Of a DNA stretch of 64,000 nt, positions 9,528-18,261 are shown piece by piece. The translations under genes and the position numbers were made by a program. The first letter of the stretch is position 1. Each line of letters starts with the position of its first letter. Origin of the DNA: Paraburkholderia lacunae (GTDB lineage: Bacteria; Pseudomonadota; Gammaproteobacteria; Burkholderiales; Burkholderiaceae); assembly GCF_003353175.1 (NCBI RefSeq), contig NZ_QHKS01000007.1, positions 248,001 to 312,000 of the forward strand, written 5' to 3'. The notes beneath the pieces are model-generated. The model made no database searches. It had not been told where the DNA came from and saw only the letters and a program-made list of their open reading frames with translations.

Positions 9528-10716
9528 GCGCAGTCGCACGCCGGTTCATTGGGTCAAGCCGGAACTCGCCTGCGAATGCAATTTCGCCGAATGGACCAGC
9601 GAGCGCCTCGTGCGGCAGGCGTCGTTCGTCGGCCTGCGCAGCGACAAACCCGCGCAGCAGATCGTCAAGGAAGCACCCCGCAAAGGAGCCGACGTGCATC
9701 AGCAAACCGATATCGCGCCGAAGAAACGCGTGGCCAAGAAAATCGCGGCTAATGCCGCAGCCGAACCCGCAGCAAAAAGCGCAAGCAAAGCACCCGCGAC
9801 GAAATCGAAAACCGCCGCGGTGGCTTCCGAAGTCGCCGGCGTGCGCGTGTCCCATCCCGGCCGCGTAATCGACAAGAGCACCGGCGCGCGCAAGATCGAT
9901 CTCGTGCGGTACCACGAATCGGTCGCCAACTGGATGCTGCCGCATCTGCAGGACCGGCCCGTGTCGCTGGTGCGAGCGCCCGAAGACATCGGCGGCGAGC
10001 TGTTCTTTCAGAGGCACAGCCAGAAGCTGTCGAATCCAGATGTCACGCAGTATCCCGGACTCGATCCCGGCCATCCGCCGCTGATGACCGTCGATACGCT
10101 CAAAGCGTTGATCGGCGCCGCGCAAATGGGCACGATCGAATTTCATACGTGGAATGCCATGGCGTCAAACCTCGAAAAACCCGATCGCGTGGTGTTCGAT
10201 CTCGACCCGGACGCGTCGCTCGGCTGGGACCGGATGATCGAGGCGGCGCAACTGACGCGGTCGCTGCTCGACGAGCTCGGCCTCAAGTCGTTCTGCAAGA
10301 CAAGCGGCGGCAAGGGGCTGCATGTGGTCGTGCCGCTCGCCAAACAGGTCGGCTGGGATGAAGTGAAGGACTTTTCGATGGCCGTCGCGCAGCACATGGC
10401 GGCGACGCTGCCCAAATACTTCAGCGCGAAGATGGGTGCACAAAATCGCAAGCAGAAAATCTTTGTCGATTATTTGCGCAACAACCGCGGCTCGAGCACG
10501 GTCGCCGCTTTCTCGGCGCGCGCCCGGCCAGGTCTGGGCGTCTCGGTGCCGCTCGCGTGGGACGAAGTCCCCGCGACGACGGGCGGCGACCAATGGAACA
10601 TCGAGAACCTGCACGAGCGGCTCGCGGACCTCAAGCGCGACCCGTGGGCGGACTATGTGAAGACGCGTCAGCGCATTACAGCCACGATGCGGAAACGTCT
10701 GGATGGAGCGGACTGA
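9528..10716 (+). pseudogene. ligD: LigD C-terminal part (end of ligase domain plus polymerase domain), out of frame with the N-terminal part
   Basis: In the +1 frame relative to the first part the sequence picks up at RTPVHWVKPELACECNFAEW, the end of the LigD ligase domain. A Lys/Ala linker and a complete primase-like polymerase domain follow: VSHPGRVID, the metal-binding FDLDPD, KTSGGKGLHVVVPL and the DYLRNNRGSSTVAAFSARAR block. The only plausible internal start is a GTG at 9610 without a ribosome-binding site, so separate translation of a polymerase is possible but unproven. Intact LigD fills gaps at DNA ends in non-homologous end joining; here the polypeptide is split. Confidence 0.85.
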
Positions 10717-10807
10717 CCGGTGTCGAGCCAGCCCCGTCGAAGACGTGACTTGTGGCGCCCGTTAGAGCGCCAGCCGCTTACTGCCGATCGATTTCGACTC
10801 ATGCCGA

Positions 10808-11194
10808 TTAACGCCTGGTCGCGGCATGCTGATCGCGCAGATCGCGCACACTGTCATGGTTTTGCAGCACGCCCAGATACTGACGCTCGAGGATGCTACG
10901 CACGTCCAGTGGCAAATCCTTTTCGAGCGCATCGTGATAGCGTTTCTTCGCCACGTCCTCGCTTTTTTCGCGTTCGGCAAGGATTTCATGGTCGCTGCGA
11001 TTCGTCACCACCGACTTCACGTCGACCCAGCCACGATGCAATGCGCCGCTCATGCTGCCGCCGGTTTCGGGTTTGCCGCCCAGACCCTGGACTACATCCT
11101 GCAACTCACGCGCACCGCGCATGCAGTCTTCCGCCCGCGATAGAAACATCGTCTTCAGTTGCGCGTCATGCGCATCCTCGGCATGCGGTGGCAC
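10808..11194 (-). pseudogene. PA2169-like four-helix-bundle protein, N-terminally truncated
   Basis: The 128-codon frame contains GGKPETGGSMSGALHRGWVD, VVTNRSDHEIL, SEDVAKKRYHDALEKDLP and VRSILERQYLGVLQNHDSVR, all landmarks of the PA2169 family (ferritin-like four-helix bundles of unknown role, linked to stress). The family's first 25-30 residues are absent: the only start is a GTG at 11194 with no ribosome-binding site, and the frame upstream meets the stop codon of the DUF1488 gene in the same phase. The gene therefore looks fused by deletion to the end of its neighbour. Readthrough of that stop would restore translation. Confidence 0.7.
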
Positions 11195-11203
11195 GCGCCG
11201 GGA

Positions 11204-11506
11204 CTATGCCGTGGTGCCGCGATCGGGGTCCATGCCTTCCACTCTGAACAGTCCGCTATGTAGCACTACGCCTTTGCCGCCGTTCTGGTCGAGCGCTTCC
11301 GCGCAAACCGAACGGATACGATTGCGGCCGTTGTCGAAAGCAGCCATCAAGGCGGATTCCAGCGCGGAATGCGCGCCGAAATGATCTTCCAGCGCCTCGG
11401 CGGTAATTGCGCATTCAACCGGCTCGCCGTCGACGCGCGCCGTAAAGCGCACTGTCAGATTCGCGCCGTCGAAGACTGGATGGTCGTCGGGAAAAGTGAC
11501 GTGCAT
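11204..11506 (-). CDS. DUF1488 family protein
   Basis: About 100 residues starting MHVTFPDDHPVFDGANLTV; contains ARVDGEPVECAITAEALEDH and VVLHSGLFRVEGM, which match DUF1488 proteins, small cytosolic proteins of unknown function common in Burkholderia. The ATG at 11506 has AGGA about 8 bases upstream; longer in-frame starts add sequence unlike the family. The protein ends about ten residues later than typical members, and the sequence after its TAG continues in phase into the truncated PA2169-like gene. Confidence 0.75.
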   Translation of the reverse strand: MHVTFPDDHPVFDGANLTVRFTARVDGEPVECAITAEALEDHFGAHSALESALMAAFDNGRNRIRSVCAEALDQNGGKGVVLHSGLFRVEGMDPDRGTTA

Positions 11507-11666
11507 AAGGGAATCCTCATAGGCTGGCCGCTGCAGAATCGCACTCGTGACGAACCCTTCCCGCCCCGGATACATGCGGCACAGCGTTTCAGATCGCATG
11601 CGTGCGCCTCATTCGTCACATGGCGAGCGCACCGTCGCACCAGCGGCGGCCAGCGCGCTGGCCGTC

Positions 11667-11963
11667 TCAAGCTTCTTCTTCGAACGCTGCCATCACCAGC
11701 CACAGGTCACGCTCGCCGTCGCAAATCTCAGCGGCGAGCGCGTAGGGATCGCCCGGTCCGCACACGCGCTCGAGCGCCCGATGCGCGCCTTCGCCGTTGT
11801 TGAACACACGTCCCGACAGAGGACGCACTTCCTGTTTTCCCTCGAACATCCGCTGGTTCCAGCGATACACGAGCGGCTGCGATTTCCAGTCGCGGAAGCA
11901 TTCTCTGACGTGCGTGAAATCGCCGCCGCAGATATTCATCTGGTAATGGATTCTTGAGGCCAT
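11667..11963 (-). CDS. Conserved hypothetical protein
   Basis: 98 residues, starting MASRIHYQMNICGGDFTHV and ending in an acidic tail AAFEEEA. GGGAG lies about 8 bases before the ATG at 11963. It is rich in aromatic residues and cysteines (CGGDF, RECFRDW, ERVCGPGDPY, AEICDGERDLW), with no signal peptide or membrane segment. I recognise no domain. It runs in the same direction as the DUF1488 and PA2169-like genes, so it may belong to the same stress-associated group. Confidence 0.6.
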   Translation of the reverse strand: MASRIHYQMNICGGDFTHVRECFRDWKSQPLVYRWNQRMFEGKQEVRPLSGRVFNNGEGAHRALERVCGPGDPYALAAEICDGERDLWLVMAAFEEEA

Positions 11964-12169
11964 GATTGCATCTCCCGCGATGCAAGCGCATGCGTTCATT
12001 TCCACCCTTAGGAGAAGCGAGCCGCATGCATCGATTGCATCGATACAGCCGGAGCAGTATGTCCGCGCTTGTCCACCTCCCCAACTTGCCGGCATTGCTG
12101 CTCCGGCGTCTGCCTGGTCATAAGGCGCTAACCCAGACCGCCTTACTGCAAATCGGCGTCGCACCGACG

Positions 12170-12421
12170 TCATTGGCTGGCGCCCGACGCCGCGGCTGCC
12201 GCGGCCGGCATGCTCGCCTTATCGGCGGCGGCCGTCGCGCGGCTGCTCGTGTCAGCGGTGCTGCCGGTGGCCGCGTGCCCGTCCATCACGCCGCTGCTGC
12301 CCAGCGCTGCACTGGCGCTGTCGCTCGTGGAGCGCTTGCAGCCGGTAGGTGCCGTCAACATTACGAGCGCTGCCACCATAAGCAGTTGTTTGCCCGTGCT
12401 TTGATTAGTTAGCGGGTACAT
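12170..12421 (-). CDS. Small Ala/Ser-rich lipoprotein
   Basis: 83 residues. MYPLTNQSTGKQLLMVAALV followed by MLTAPTGC forms a lipoprotein signal with a lipobox ending at Cys; the mature part is Ala/Ser/Thr-rich (KRSTSDSASAALG ... AAAAAASGASQ) and probably disordered. AAGGAGG lies about 6 bases before the ATG at 12421, a near-ideal ribosome-binding site; a GTG directly before it is too close. Function unknown. Confidence 0.6.
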   Translation of the reverse strand: MYPLTNQSTGKQLLMVAALVMLTAPTGCKRSTSDSASAALGSSGVMDGHAATGSTADTSSRATAAADKASMPAAAAAASGASQ

Positions 12422-12497
12422 CACCCCTCCTTCATCGAAGTCTCCTTCGGTGAATGCGGCACTCGCCGCTTGCAGCGAAACTGTTGCCTGCTGTCAC

Positions 12498-12638
12498 TCA
12501 TGATCCAGCAAGGTCTGTGCCCTCTAGGCGCACGCTCGCAGAAAACGCGGCAATGCCGGGCGTGTAGAACATTGGTACGCGGTATGCGTCGTCTTCGTGC
12601 ATCTGGTCTTTATGGAGAACACGATGCAAACCGTTCAT
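12498..12638 (-). CDS. Possible small protein (46 residues)
   Basis: An ATG at 12638 is preceded by GAGGAGA five bases upstream, and the short frame MNGLHRVLHKDQMHEDDAYR continues to a TGA at 12498. No family is recognised. A second short frame on the other strand (ATG at 12624, with GGAG upstream) overlaps it, so at most one is likely to be real. Confidence 0.25.
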   Translation of the reverse strand: MNGLHRVLHKDQMHEDDAYRVPMFYTPGIAAFSASVRLEGTDLAGS

Positions 12639-13052
12639 CAGTTCTCCTCGTCTATTCATACGAAAGAATTGCAAACCCGCCGGCATCCTTTACGCGCGCC
12701 GCGCTGCAGCGCATCGAATTTCGTTGCCAGTTGATCGCTGCCAGCGGCTGTGCGACCAATGGAACGCCCGTTTCTGCGACACCGTACTGGGGACGCGACC
12801 CGTTCGACCGGCGCGACGATCTGGGCGCCGGTGAGATTCCGGCGGACTCCTGGGATGCACCGGAGGCCGGCGGCCTGAAGCTGTAATCCGGACGCTGTTG
12901 CGGGCCGGTCCGGACAGCTTCAGGCTCGGGCCTTGCCGTAATGTGCCGGCATGCCGCCAACGCGGGTATCCGGTGCGTTTCACTTTGAGCACGCATTGAG
13001 CACAGAGGCAACGCGAAGTAGTCGCCAAACCGACTTCATACGAGGCAAAGCC
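12639..13052. other. Intergenic stretch containing a long hairpin
   Basis: No gene is supported. The main element is the 18-bp inverted repeat at 12873-12925. A plus-strand frame ending at 12886 stops exactly inside the left arm, but its protein is unrecognisable and it lacks a ribosome-binding site. Confidence 0.5.
12873..12925. repeat. Long stem-loop
   Basis: The left arm GCCTGAAGCTGTaaTCCGGA (12873-12892, C at 12893) pairs with the right arm GTCCGGACAGCTTCAGGC (12908-12925). Apart from a two-base bulge the arms match, with a 14-base loop. There is no T-tract, so it is not a typical intrinsic terminator. Confidence 0.75.
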
Positions 13053-13463
13053 ATGGCCACCAGCAAAACCACCGGCAAATCAAAACGCCCAGTCGCGCGC
13101 GGTAAGGGGGGACGCCCGCCACGCCAGCGGCATGCACAAGCACACGCGGCCCATCTCGCGAAGACCGCCAAAAGCAGCGCCACGAAGCGCGGACAGAAAT
13201 GGTCGCATCACGTGATGGAAACCAGTGACGCGATGGATATCGAGCCCAACATTTTCAAAACCGGCAGCGCGCAGTCGATCGCGGAGTCGCTCAAACGTTC
13301 ATCGACACAGAGCCGCCGCCGCAAGGGCACGCCGTTCCAGTCGGCGATGTCGATGCTCAATTTCTATATCAATCGCGCGGGCAGAAATCTGCCGAAGGCG
13401 CGCCGCGATACGTTGCAACAGGCCAAGCGCAAATTACGCGAAGCGTTCGGACGCGCGCCTTGA
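13053..13463 (+). CDS. DUF3175 domain-containing protein
   Basis: 136 residues. A basic N-terminus (MATSKTTGKSKRPVARGKGG) leads to the DUF3175 core: KWSHHVMETSDAMDIEPNIF, then IAESLKRSS, MSMLNFYINRAGRNLP and KRKLREAFGR. Members are small, basic, probably DNA- or RNA-binding proteins of unknown role, often found near ku/ligD or stress genes. GAGG lies about 8 bases upstream of the ATG at 13053. The family is complete here, in contrast to the broken genes nearby. Confidence 0.8.
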   Translation: MATSKTTGKSKRPVARGKGGRPPRQRHAQAHAAHLAKTAKSSATKRGQKWSHHVMETSDAMDIEPNIFKTGSAQSIAESLKRSSTQSRRRKGTPFQSAMSMLNFYINRAGRNLPKARRDTLQQAKRKLREAFGRAP

Positions 13464-13601
13464 AGCGCCAGCGCGCGTACCATCGGCCCGATAGCGTCCG
13501 ATGATGCCATGCGCGCAGGCGCGGCTGGGCATCGCGTCCGAATGCGCGTTTTTTTCCGGTAACGCGTGCAATGGTCGCGCGCCAGCCTCAAGCGGATGCT
13601 C

Positions 13602-14924
13602 ATGCACGAAGAAACACTCTGGTTTCTCATCGTCGGCGCAGTGCTGGTCTTTATGGGCATCGCGACGACAACCTTGCGGCGGCTGCCCTGTAGCGCCGCG
13701 ATGTTCTATCTGGCCATCGGCTACGCGCTCGGGCCGCCGGGCATCGACCTGCTGCGCCTCGATATCGCCGTCGACGCGCACCTTCTGCGCACCATCACCG
13801 AAATCGCGCTGCTGGTGTCGCTGTTTGCGATCGGCCTGCGCCTGCGGCTCGGCGTGCTCGAGAAACTCTGGACCGTACCGCTGCGACTCGGCTTCCTCGC
13901 CATGCTGGCGACGATTCCGCTACTGACTCTCTTCGGCGTCTACGTGTTGCATCTGCGCTGGGGTCCGTCTTTGCTGCTCGCGGCAATCCTCGCCCCCACC
14001 GATCCGGTGCTGGCCCACGACGTCCAGGTGCACAATCCCGGCGACCACGACCTGCTGCGCTTCGCGCTGTCCGGCGAAGGCGGTCTGAACGACGGCATCG
14101 CACTGCCTTTCGCGATGCTCGGCCTCGCGCTATGCGCGGCGCCTGCTGCCCAAGCCGGCGACATGCTGACTGTGAAACTCGCGGGCAGCATGGTGGGGGG
14201 CGTAGCTGGCGCGATCGCAATCGGCGGCCTGCTCGGCTGGGCCACGACCCACGCGGTTGCATGGTTGCGCATGCGCCATGCTCAGGCGTTCGGCCTCGAG
14301 GGATTTTTCGCGCTCGGCTTGATCGAGCTCTCGTACGGCGCCGCGCAACTCGCACAGACGTATGGGTTTTTGGCGGTGTTCGCGGCGGGCGTCGCGATGC
14401 GCCGCGTCGAGCATCGCGCGAGCGGCGGTATGTCGGCCCGCAAGGCGATCGGCACCGTCGATTCCGAAGATGTCGAAGCAACCGCGGCGAATCCGAGCAA
14501 AGCGCATGCGTATATGACGGAGTCGGTGCTCGGCTTCACGATCGAACTCGAGCGCATCGCCGAAGTCGCAGTGATGGCGATGGTCGGCAATGTGCTCGCG
14601 AATCTGCAAGTGCCGCTGTTCACATGGCAAACAGTCGCGCTAACCGTCGCGCTGTTCGTGCTGGTGCGGCCCGTGTCGGTGGAGTTGTCGCTATTGGGGT
14701 CGAGCGCGACGCCAACCCAGCGGCGGCTGATGAGCTGGTTCGGAATTCGCGGCATCGGTTCGTTTTACTATCTTGCGTACGCACTCGAATGTGGCGCTGC
14801 TGCCGACGTGACGCCCTTAGTGCCGCTTGCATTGGCCGTTGTCGGGGCTTCGGTGGTGATCCATGGCGTCTCGGCCACGCCGTTGATGAACTGGTATCGC
14901 CGGCTGCGCAGCAGCGAAAATTAG
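13602..14924 (+). CDS. Na+/H+ or K+/H+ antiporter of the CPA1/NhaP family
   Basis: About 440 residues with some 12 hydrophobic segments. Membrane protein exchanging protons for monovalent cations. The conserved core AAILAPTDPVLAHDVQVHNP contains the cation-binding TDP motif, and SGEGGLNDGIALPFAMLGL matches the second family motif, with the Asp in ND. The ATG at 13602 was chosen because it precedes the first helix (ETLWFLIVGAVLVFMGIATT); in-frame starts at 13566 and 13596 add only short basic tails, and none has a clear ribosome-binding site. No C-terminal regulatory domain is present. Ion specificity cannot be read from the sequence. Confidence 0.82.
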   Translation: MHEETLWFLIVGAVLVFMGIATTTLRRLPCSAAMFYLAIGYALGPPGIDLLRLDIAVDAHLLRTITEIALLVSLFAIGLRLRLGVLEKLWTVPLRLGFLAMLATIPLLTLFGVYVLHLRWGPSLLLAAILAPTDPVLAHDVQVHNPGDHDLLRFALSGEGGLNDGIALPFAMLGLALCAAPAAQAGDMLTVKLAGSMVGGVAGAIAIGGLLGWATTHAVAWLRMRHAQAFGLEGFFALGLIELSYGAAQLAQTYGFLAVFAAGVAMRRVEHRASGGMSARKAIGTVDSEDVEATAANPSKAHAYMTESVLGFTIELERIAEVAVMAMVGNVLANLQVPLFTWQTVALTVALFVLVRPVSVELSLLGSSATPTQRRLMSWFGIRGIGSFYYLAYALECGAAADVTPLVPLALAVVGASVVIHGVSATPLMNWYRRLRSSEN

Positions 14925-15253
14925 CTGCTCATGGCCGCGCCGGTGATCCTCTACTCTATCTGCTCGATTGGCCGCAAGCGCCGTACCTGTTGCCGCAAGC
15001 TGGCTCTACGCGCTTTGCGCTGCGATTCGGGCAATCGAATGCGCGAAAAACCGGTGAATGAAATTCGACGTCAACTGCAGTCCGGGCACCAAGAATGCTT
15101 GCGCTATCCAGATCACGTGAAGAAGCATATGTACGCGGCGAGTGGACTCTGCGGCTCGTGGAAGATCTACATGCCTCACGGCAAGCTTTGCAAAAAGAGC
15201 GCGTCGCGGGTAAGAACGCGCAGAGGCAAGGGACAACCTCAAAGGAAAACCGC
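14925..15253. other. Intergenic stretch, nothing recognised
   Basis: Several short frames overlap on both strands, but none has a ribosome-binding site with a recognisable product. No strong hairpin or promoter was seen. Confidence 0.4.
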
Positions 15254-15661
15254 ATGCGCCTATCGATTCTGATCAATTGTTCCGATCCGACCGTCAGCCA
15301 CGACTACGCCGTGTTGTGGCTCGATATCGTCGAGCAAGCGTGGTCGCGGCAGCTTTGCAACGGAATCGACCTACCTCCGTCCGGCGAGATACACGACACG
15401 GGCGGTCTCACCCTGCTTTGTGCACCCGGCTCGGAGACGCCGCTGTGCACGCTGCGCGGTCTGCATATGGACCGCTATCGGTGCACGTCCGTTGCCGAGG
15501 GCGCAGCGACATGGCAATCGGCCACCCGGCGCATGCCGGTCGAAGGCTGTTGGCACCTGCAGGCGGTGGACCGGCAACCGCCGGGTTCAAGAGTACTGGC
15601 CTCAGCGCCGCCAGACAGCCGCTCCGGCGGCAAACGGTCCGGTTTCCGACCCCGTCAATGA
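15254..15661 (+). CDS. Possible hypothetical protein
   Basis: An ATG at 15254 preceded by AAAGGAAA opens a 135-codon frame (MRLSILINCSDPTVSHDYAV ...) whose third codon positions are mostly G or C, as in real genes of this genome. It contains scattered cysteines and a basic, Pro/Ser-rich C-terminus that may be an extension. No domain is recognised. It could be a decayed gene or a chance frame. Confidence 0.35.
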   Translation: MRLSILINCSDPTVSHDYAVLWLDIVEQAWSRQLCNGIDLPPSGEIHDTGGLTLLCAPGSETPLCTLRGLHMDRYRCTSVAEGAATWQSATRRMPVEGCWHLQAVDRQPPGSRVLASAPPDSRSGGKRSGFRPRQ

Positions 15662-15811
15662 GCGCCTGCAGCATCAGCGCTGCTGTGCCACTTGTCGACG
15701 GCGGATCGCTAGCGGGAAATTTAGGCTCGACGGCCTTATCGATTTGCTTCATTAGAGGCGGCACAACGGATGCTTGTTCAACCGGTATGAGGAAGTTCAA
15801 AGGAGTCCGGC

Positions 15812-16222
15812 ATGAACACGATCGAAGGCACAAAGAACTCGCTCGAATGTACCCTTGGAATTGCGGCATTGGTGGCGTTCGAGTGCGCGCTTGCGATAGC
15901 GATACTGATCTCACTCGGCATACAGCCGGCTTAGGCACGGCAGACACATCAGACACAGCAGCTGCCGCCAACACAACAGCTGCAATCGGAGCAGCCGCAG
16001 TCGCCGCAACGGAACAGCACAACGATCCGCAAGGCGCAAAAGGCCGAGCTGAAGAAACTGGAGCAGAACGGTTATAGGCCTGCCGCCGATGATCCGCATT
16101 ATTCGGACGACATCCAGTATGCAGAGAAAAAAGCATTGGCGGCAATCCGACGGGCACACCGTCGGCTGTGCTCGATAACGCTCGGCGACGCGCACAGGAT
16201 TCCTCAACGGCGCGAGCCATGA
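15812..16222 (+). pseudogene. DUF4148-like membrane or exported protein gene with frameshifts
   Basis: AAAGGAG lies nine bases before an ATG that encodes MNTIEGTKNSLECTLGIAAL and VAFECALAIAILISLGIQPA, a membrane segment, then TAG at 15932. Reading continues plausibly in the next frame (GLGTADTSDTAAAANTTAAI, EQHNDPQGAK) and then back in the first frame as KAELKKLEQNGYRPAADDPH and YSDDIQYAEKKA. The last block matches the DUF4148 motif (LxxLxxxGYxP...YPxDIQxAE). Two compensating indels, one at about 15930 and one in the AAAA run at 16037-16041, explain this best. If not pseudogenised, the 40-residue N-terminal peptide alone could be made (15812-15934). Confidence 0.55.
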
Positions 16223-16420
16223 CCTGACCAGTCCCGCTGTAGCGCAATGGGAGCGCCGCGCAAGAGAGCGTTGGCCGTCCATGTGCGCTCAATGTCAGCT
16301 TCGCGAGCGTCGTGCACACCGCCCGTGCGCAGCTTGCCCACAACGGCCGCGCGACACCGGCAGCGTCATTCTTATTTCATGTGCCGATGGAATCGCCGCC
16401 TTTCACGGACGAGACTAATC

Positions 16421-17377
16421 ATGCTACGGAACTGCCGCCGGCTTCGCGTGCTGACATGGCACGTGCACGGCAACTACCTCTACTACCTCACTCAGACGCC
16501 GTTCGACTTTTACCTGGTCACGAAACCCGATCATCCGACCGGCTACGCGGGCAAGGTCGGCTTGCTGCCGTGGGACGACAACGTGCACGAAGTGAATGCC
16601 GACGACGTCGCGTCGCGCGAATTCGACGTGATTCTCTATCAGCAGAGGAGCCACTGGGAGCGGGACCGCGAGACGCTGTTGTCGCCCGCGCAGCGCCGGT
16701 TGCCACGCGTCCACCTCGAGCACGATCCCCCGCAGGAGAGTCCATTCGGGCAGTGGCACTGGGTGGACGATCCGGACACGCTGCTTGTCCATGTCACGCA
16801 TTTCAATCAGCTGATGTGGGACAACGGCATCACGCCGACGCGGGTGATCGAGCATGGCGTCATGGTCCCCGAAGGTGTGCGCTACAGCGGTGAGCTGGAG
16901 CGAGGGATCGTCGTCGTCAATCACCTCGCGCAGCGTGGGCGCCCCCTGGGCGCGGATATTTTTTCCCAGGTCCGCTGCCAGGTGCCGCTTGATCTCGTCG
17001 GCATGGACGCGCAGAGTCTCGGCGGCATTGGCGAAATCGGCAATCCCGATCTCGCTGCGTTTTGTGCTCGCTATCGCTTCTTCTTCAATCCAATCCGCTG
17101 GAGCAGCCCTGGCCTCGCGGTCATCGAGGCGATGACGATCGGCATGCCGGTCATCGGGCTGGCGACGGCCGAACTCGCTACCGTGATCCACAATGGCGAA
17201 AACGGTTTCGTGCATACCGACATCAAGATGCTCGTCGACGCTATGGTCGGTCTGCTGCGCGATCCGGCCGAGGCGCGGCGCCTCGGCGACGGCGCGCGCC
17301 GCACGGCGCTCGAGCGTTTTCATATCGACCGTTTCGTGCAGGAGTGGCACGACGCGCTGCTACAGGTCACAGCATGA
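16421..17377 (+). CDS. Glycosyltransferase family 4-like protein
   Basis: About 318 residues with a GT-B layout. The N-terminal half contains VLTWHVHGNYLYYLTQTPFD and LLPWDDNVHEVN; the C-terminal half has the nucleotide-sugar-binding region RYRFFFNPIRWSSPGLAVIE followed by AMTIGMPVIGL, with the Glu typical of GT4 enzymes, and the closing segment RFHIDRFVQEWHDAL. A likely role is sugar transfer onto an exopolysaccharide or surface glycan. The ATG at 16421 places the first beta-strand near the N-terminus; an ATG at 16379 is possible. It stands alone, without neighbouring polysaccharide genes, so the acceptor cannot be inferred. Confidence 0.8.
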   Translation: MLRNCRRLRVLTWHVHGNYLYYLTQTPFDFYLVTKPDHPTGYAGKVGLLPWDDNVHEVNADDVASREFDVILYQQRSHWERDRETLLSPAQRRLPRVHLEHDPPQESPFGQWHWVDDPDTLLVHVTHFNQLMWDNGITPTRVIEHGVMVPEGVRYSGELERGIVVVNHLAQRGRPLGADIFSQVRCQVPLDLVGMDAQSLGGIGEIGNPDLAAFCARYRFFFNPIRWSSPGLAVIEAMTIGMPVIGLATAELATVIHNGENGFVHTDIKMLVDAMVGLLRDPAEARRLGDGARRTALERFHIDRFVQEWHDALLQVTA

Positions 17378-17461
17378 CGCCACGTGCATCCCGCCGGCCG
17401 CTGTATCGAAACGCACGCTTCAATCGATGGCTGTCGAAATCGGCTTGCGGGCGGTTTCGGG

Positions 17462-17608
17462 TCAGTGGAGATGTCCCCCGAACAGCCCGAGCAACCCGAT
17501 GATAATCAGGTAGATCGCCACGATGTAGTTCAACAGGCGAGGCACCACGAGAATCAGGATGCCGGCGATCAGCGAAACCAGCGGGCCCGCGCTTGTGAGA
17601 ATGTGCAT
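17462..17608 (-). CDS. DUF3096 family small membrane protein
   Basis: 48 residues: MHILTSAGPLVSLIAGILIL, then VVPRLLNYIVAIYLIIIGLL and GLFGGHLH. Two closely spaced hydrophobic helices separated by VPRLLNY are the DUF3096 signature. GGAGGG lies about 6 bases before the ATG at 17608. Such proteins are inner-membrane micro-proteins of unknown function that often occur beside CsbD and other stress genes, as here. Confidence 0.8.
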   Translation of the reverse strand: MHILTSAGPLVSLIAGILILVVPRLLNYIVAIYLIIIGLLGLFGGHLH

Positions 17609-17670
17609 GGCGCCCTCCGTAAGATTGAAAACGGTCAATAGACTTAAACCTGCCGCGCCTGCATGGCTCG

Positions 17671-18258
17671 TTACAGCGACTTGAGCCTCGTGACCTTCGT
17701 GCCTTCGAGCGTCACGCCCGCCATCAACCCGCTGTTCGTGAGCACGAACGCTTCGACGGGCGCAGTCGCGGTGGTGGTGTCGACATTGCCGTTCGCGCCG
17801 ACTTTCAGTACCGCCACTGATGCATCGCCGCCCGCTGACCAACCTTCGCTATTACGGAATCGATCGAGCGCCTCCTGGGTCATGAACAGGAAAATGATGG
17901 CTTTGGACTGCGCGCCGATCTGCAGCCCGATCGAAGCAGTCGTAGTGCTGTAGTACCCGACCGTGCTGCCGCCGACCCGCAGCGAGCCTTCACCATACTG
18001 CCCACCGACCCAGAAGCCGGCCGAGATGACAGACGGAAACACCAGTACGCCACGGGCCTTGCCGACCAGTTCACGCGAACCGTTAGCGACCGTATAGAGG
18101 CGAGCAAGGGTCGAGTCGACGCCCGCGTCGATGGTGTGACGCTTGTCGGCCTGGTTGCCGCTGGCGCTGGATGTGTCGGTCGTCGTGCAGCCCGAAACCG
18201 CGAGGCCAATAGCCAGGATCGATCCCGGCGCACCCCATATGAATGTTCGTCGTAGCAT
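17671..18258 (-). CDS. SYLF-domain lipoprotein (YSC84-like lipid-binding)
   Basis: 195 residues. The signal MLRRTFIWGAPGSILAIGLA followed by VSGC is a lipoprotein signal. The mature part carries the SYLF domain: LVGKARGVLVFPSVISAGFW, VGGQYGEGSLRV, SIGLQIGAQSKAIIFLFMT and a C-terminal GVTLEGTKVTRL. SYLF proteins bind phosphoinositides in eukaryotes; the bacterial lipoprotein versions are periplasmic or outer-membrane proteins of unclear role. AGGAGAAA precedes tandem ATGs; the one at 18258 has better spacing. The sequence upstream in phase is the tail of a broken CsbD gene, so the two genes may have been joined by a deletion. Confidence 0.82.
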   Translation of the reverse strand: MLRRTFIWGAPGSILAIGLAVSGCTTTDTSSASGNQADKRHTIDAGVDSTLARLYTVANGSRELVGKARGVLVFPSVISAGFWVGGQYGEGSLRVGGSTVGYYSTTTASIGLQIGAQSKAIIFLFMTQEALDRFRNSEGWSAGGDASVAVLKVGANGNVDTTTATAPVEAFVLTNSGLMAGVTLEGTKVTRLKSL

Positions 18259-18261
18259 CAT

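Noticed and set aside
12624-12734. Short plus-strand frame starting MQTVHQFSSS
   Set aside because: Has a GGAG upstream but competes with the better-placed minus-strand candidate ending at 12498; no homology that I can recognise.
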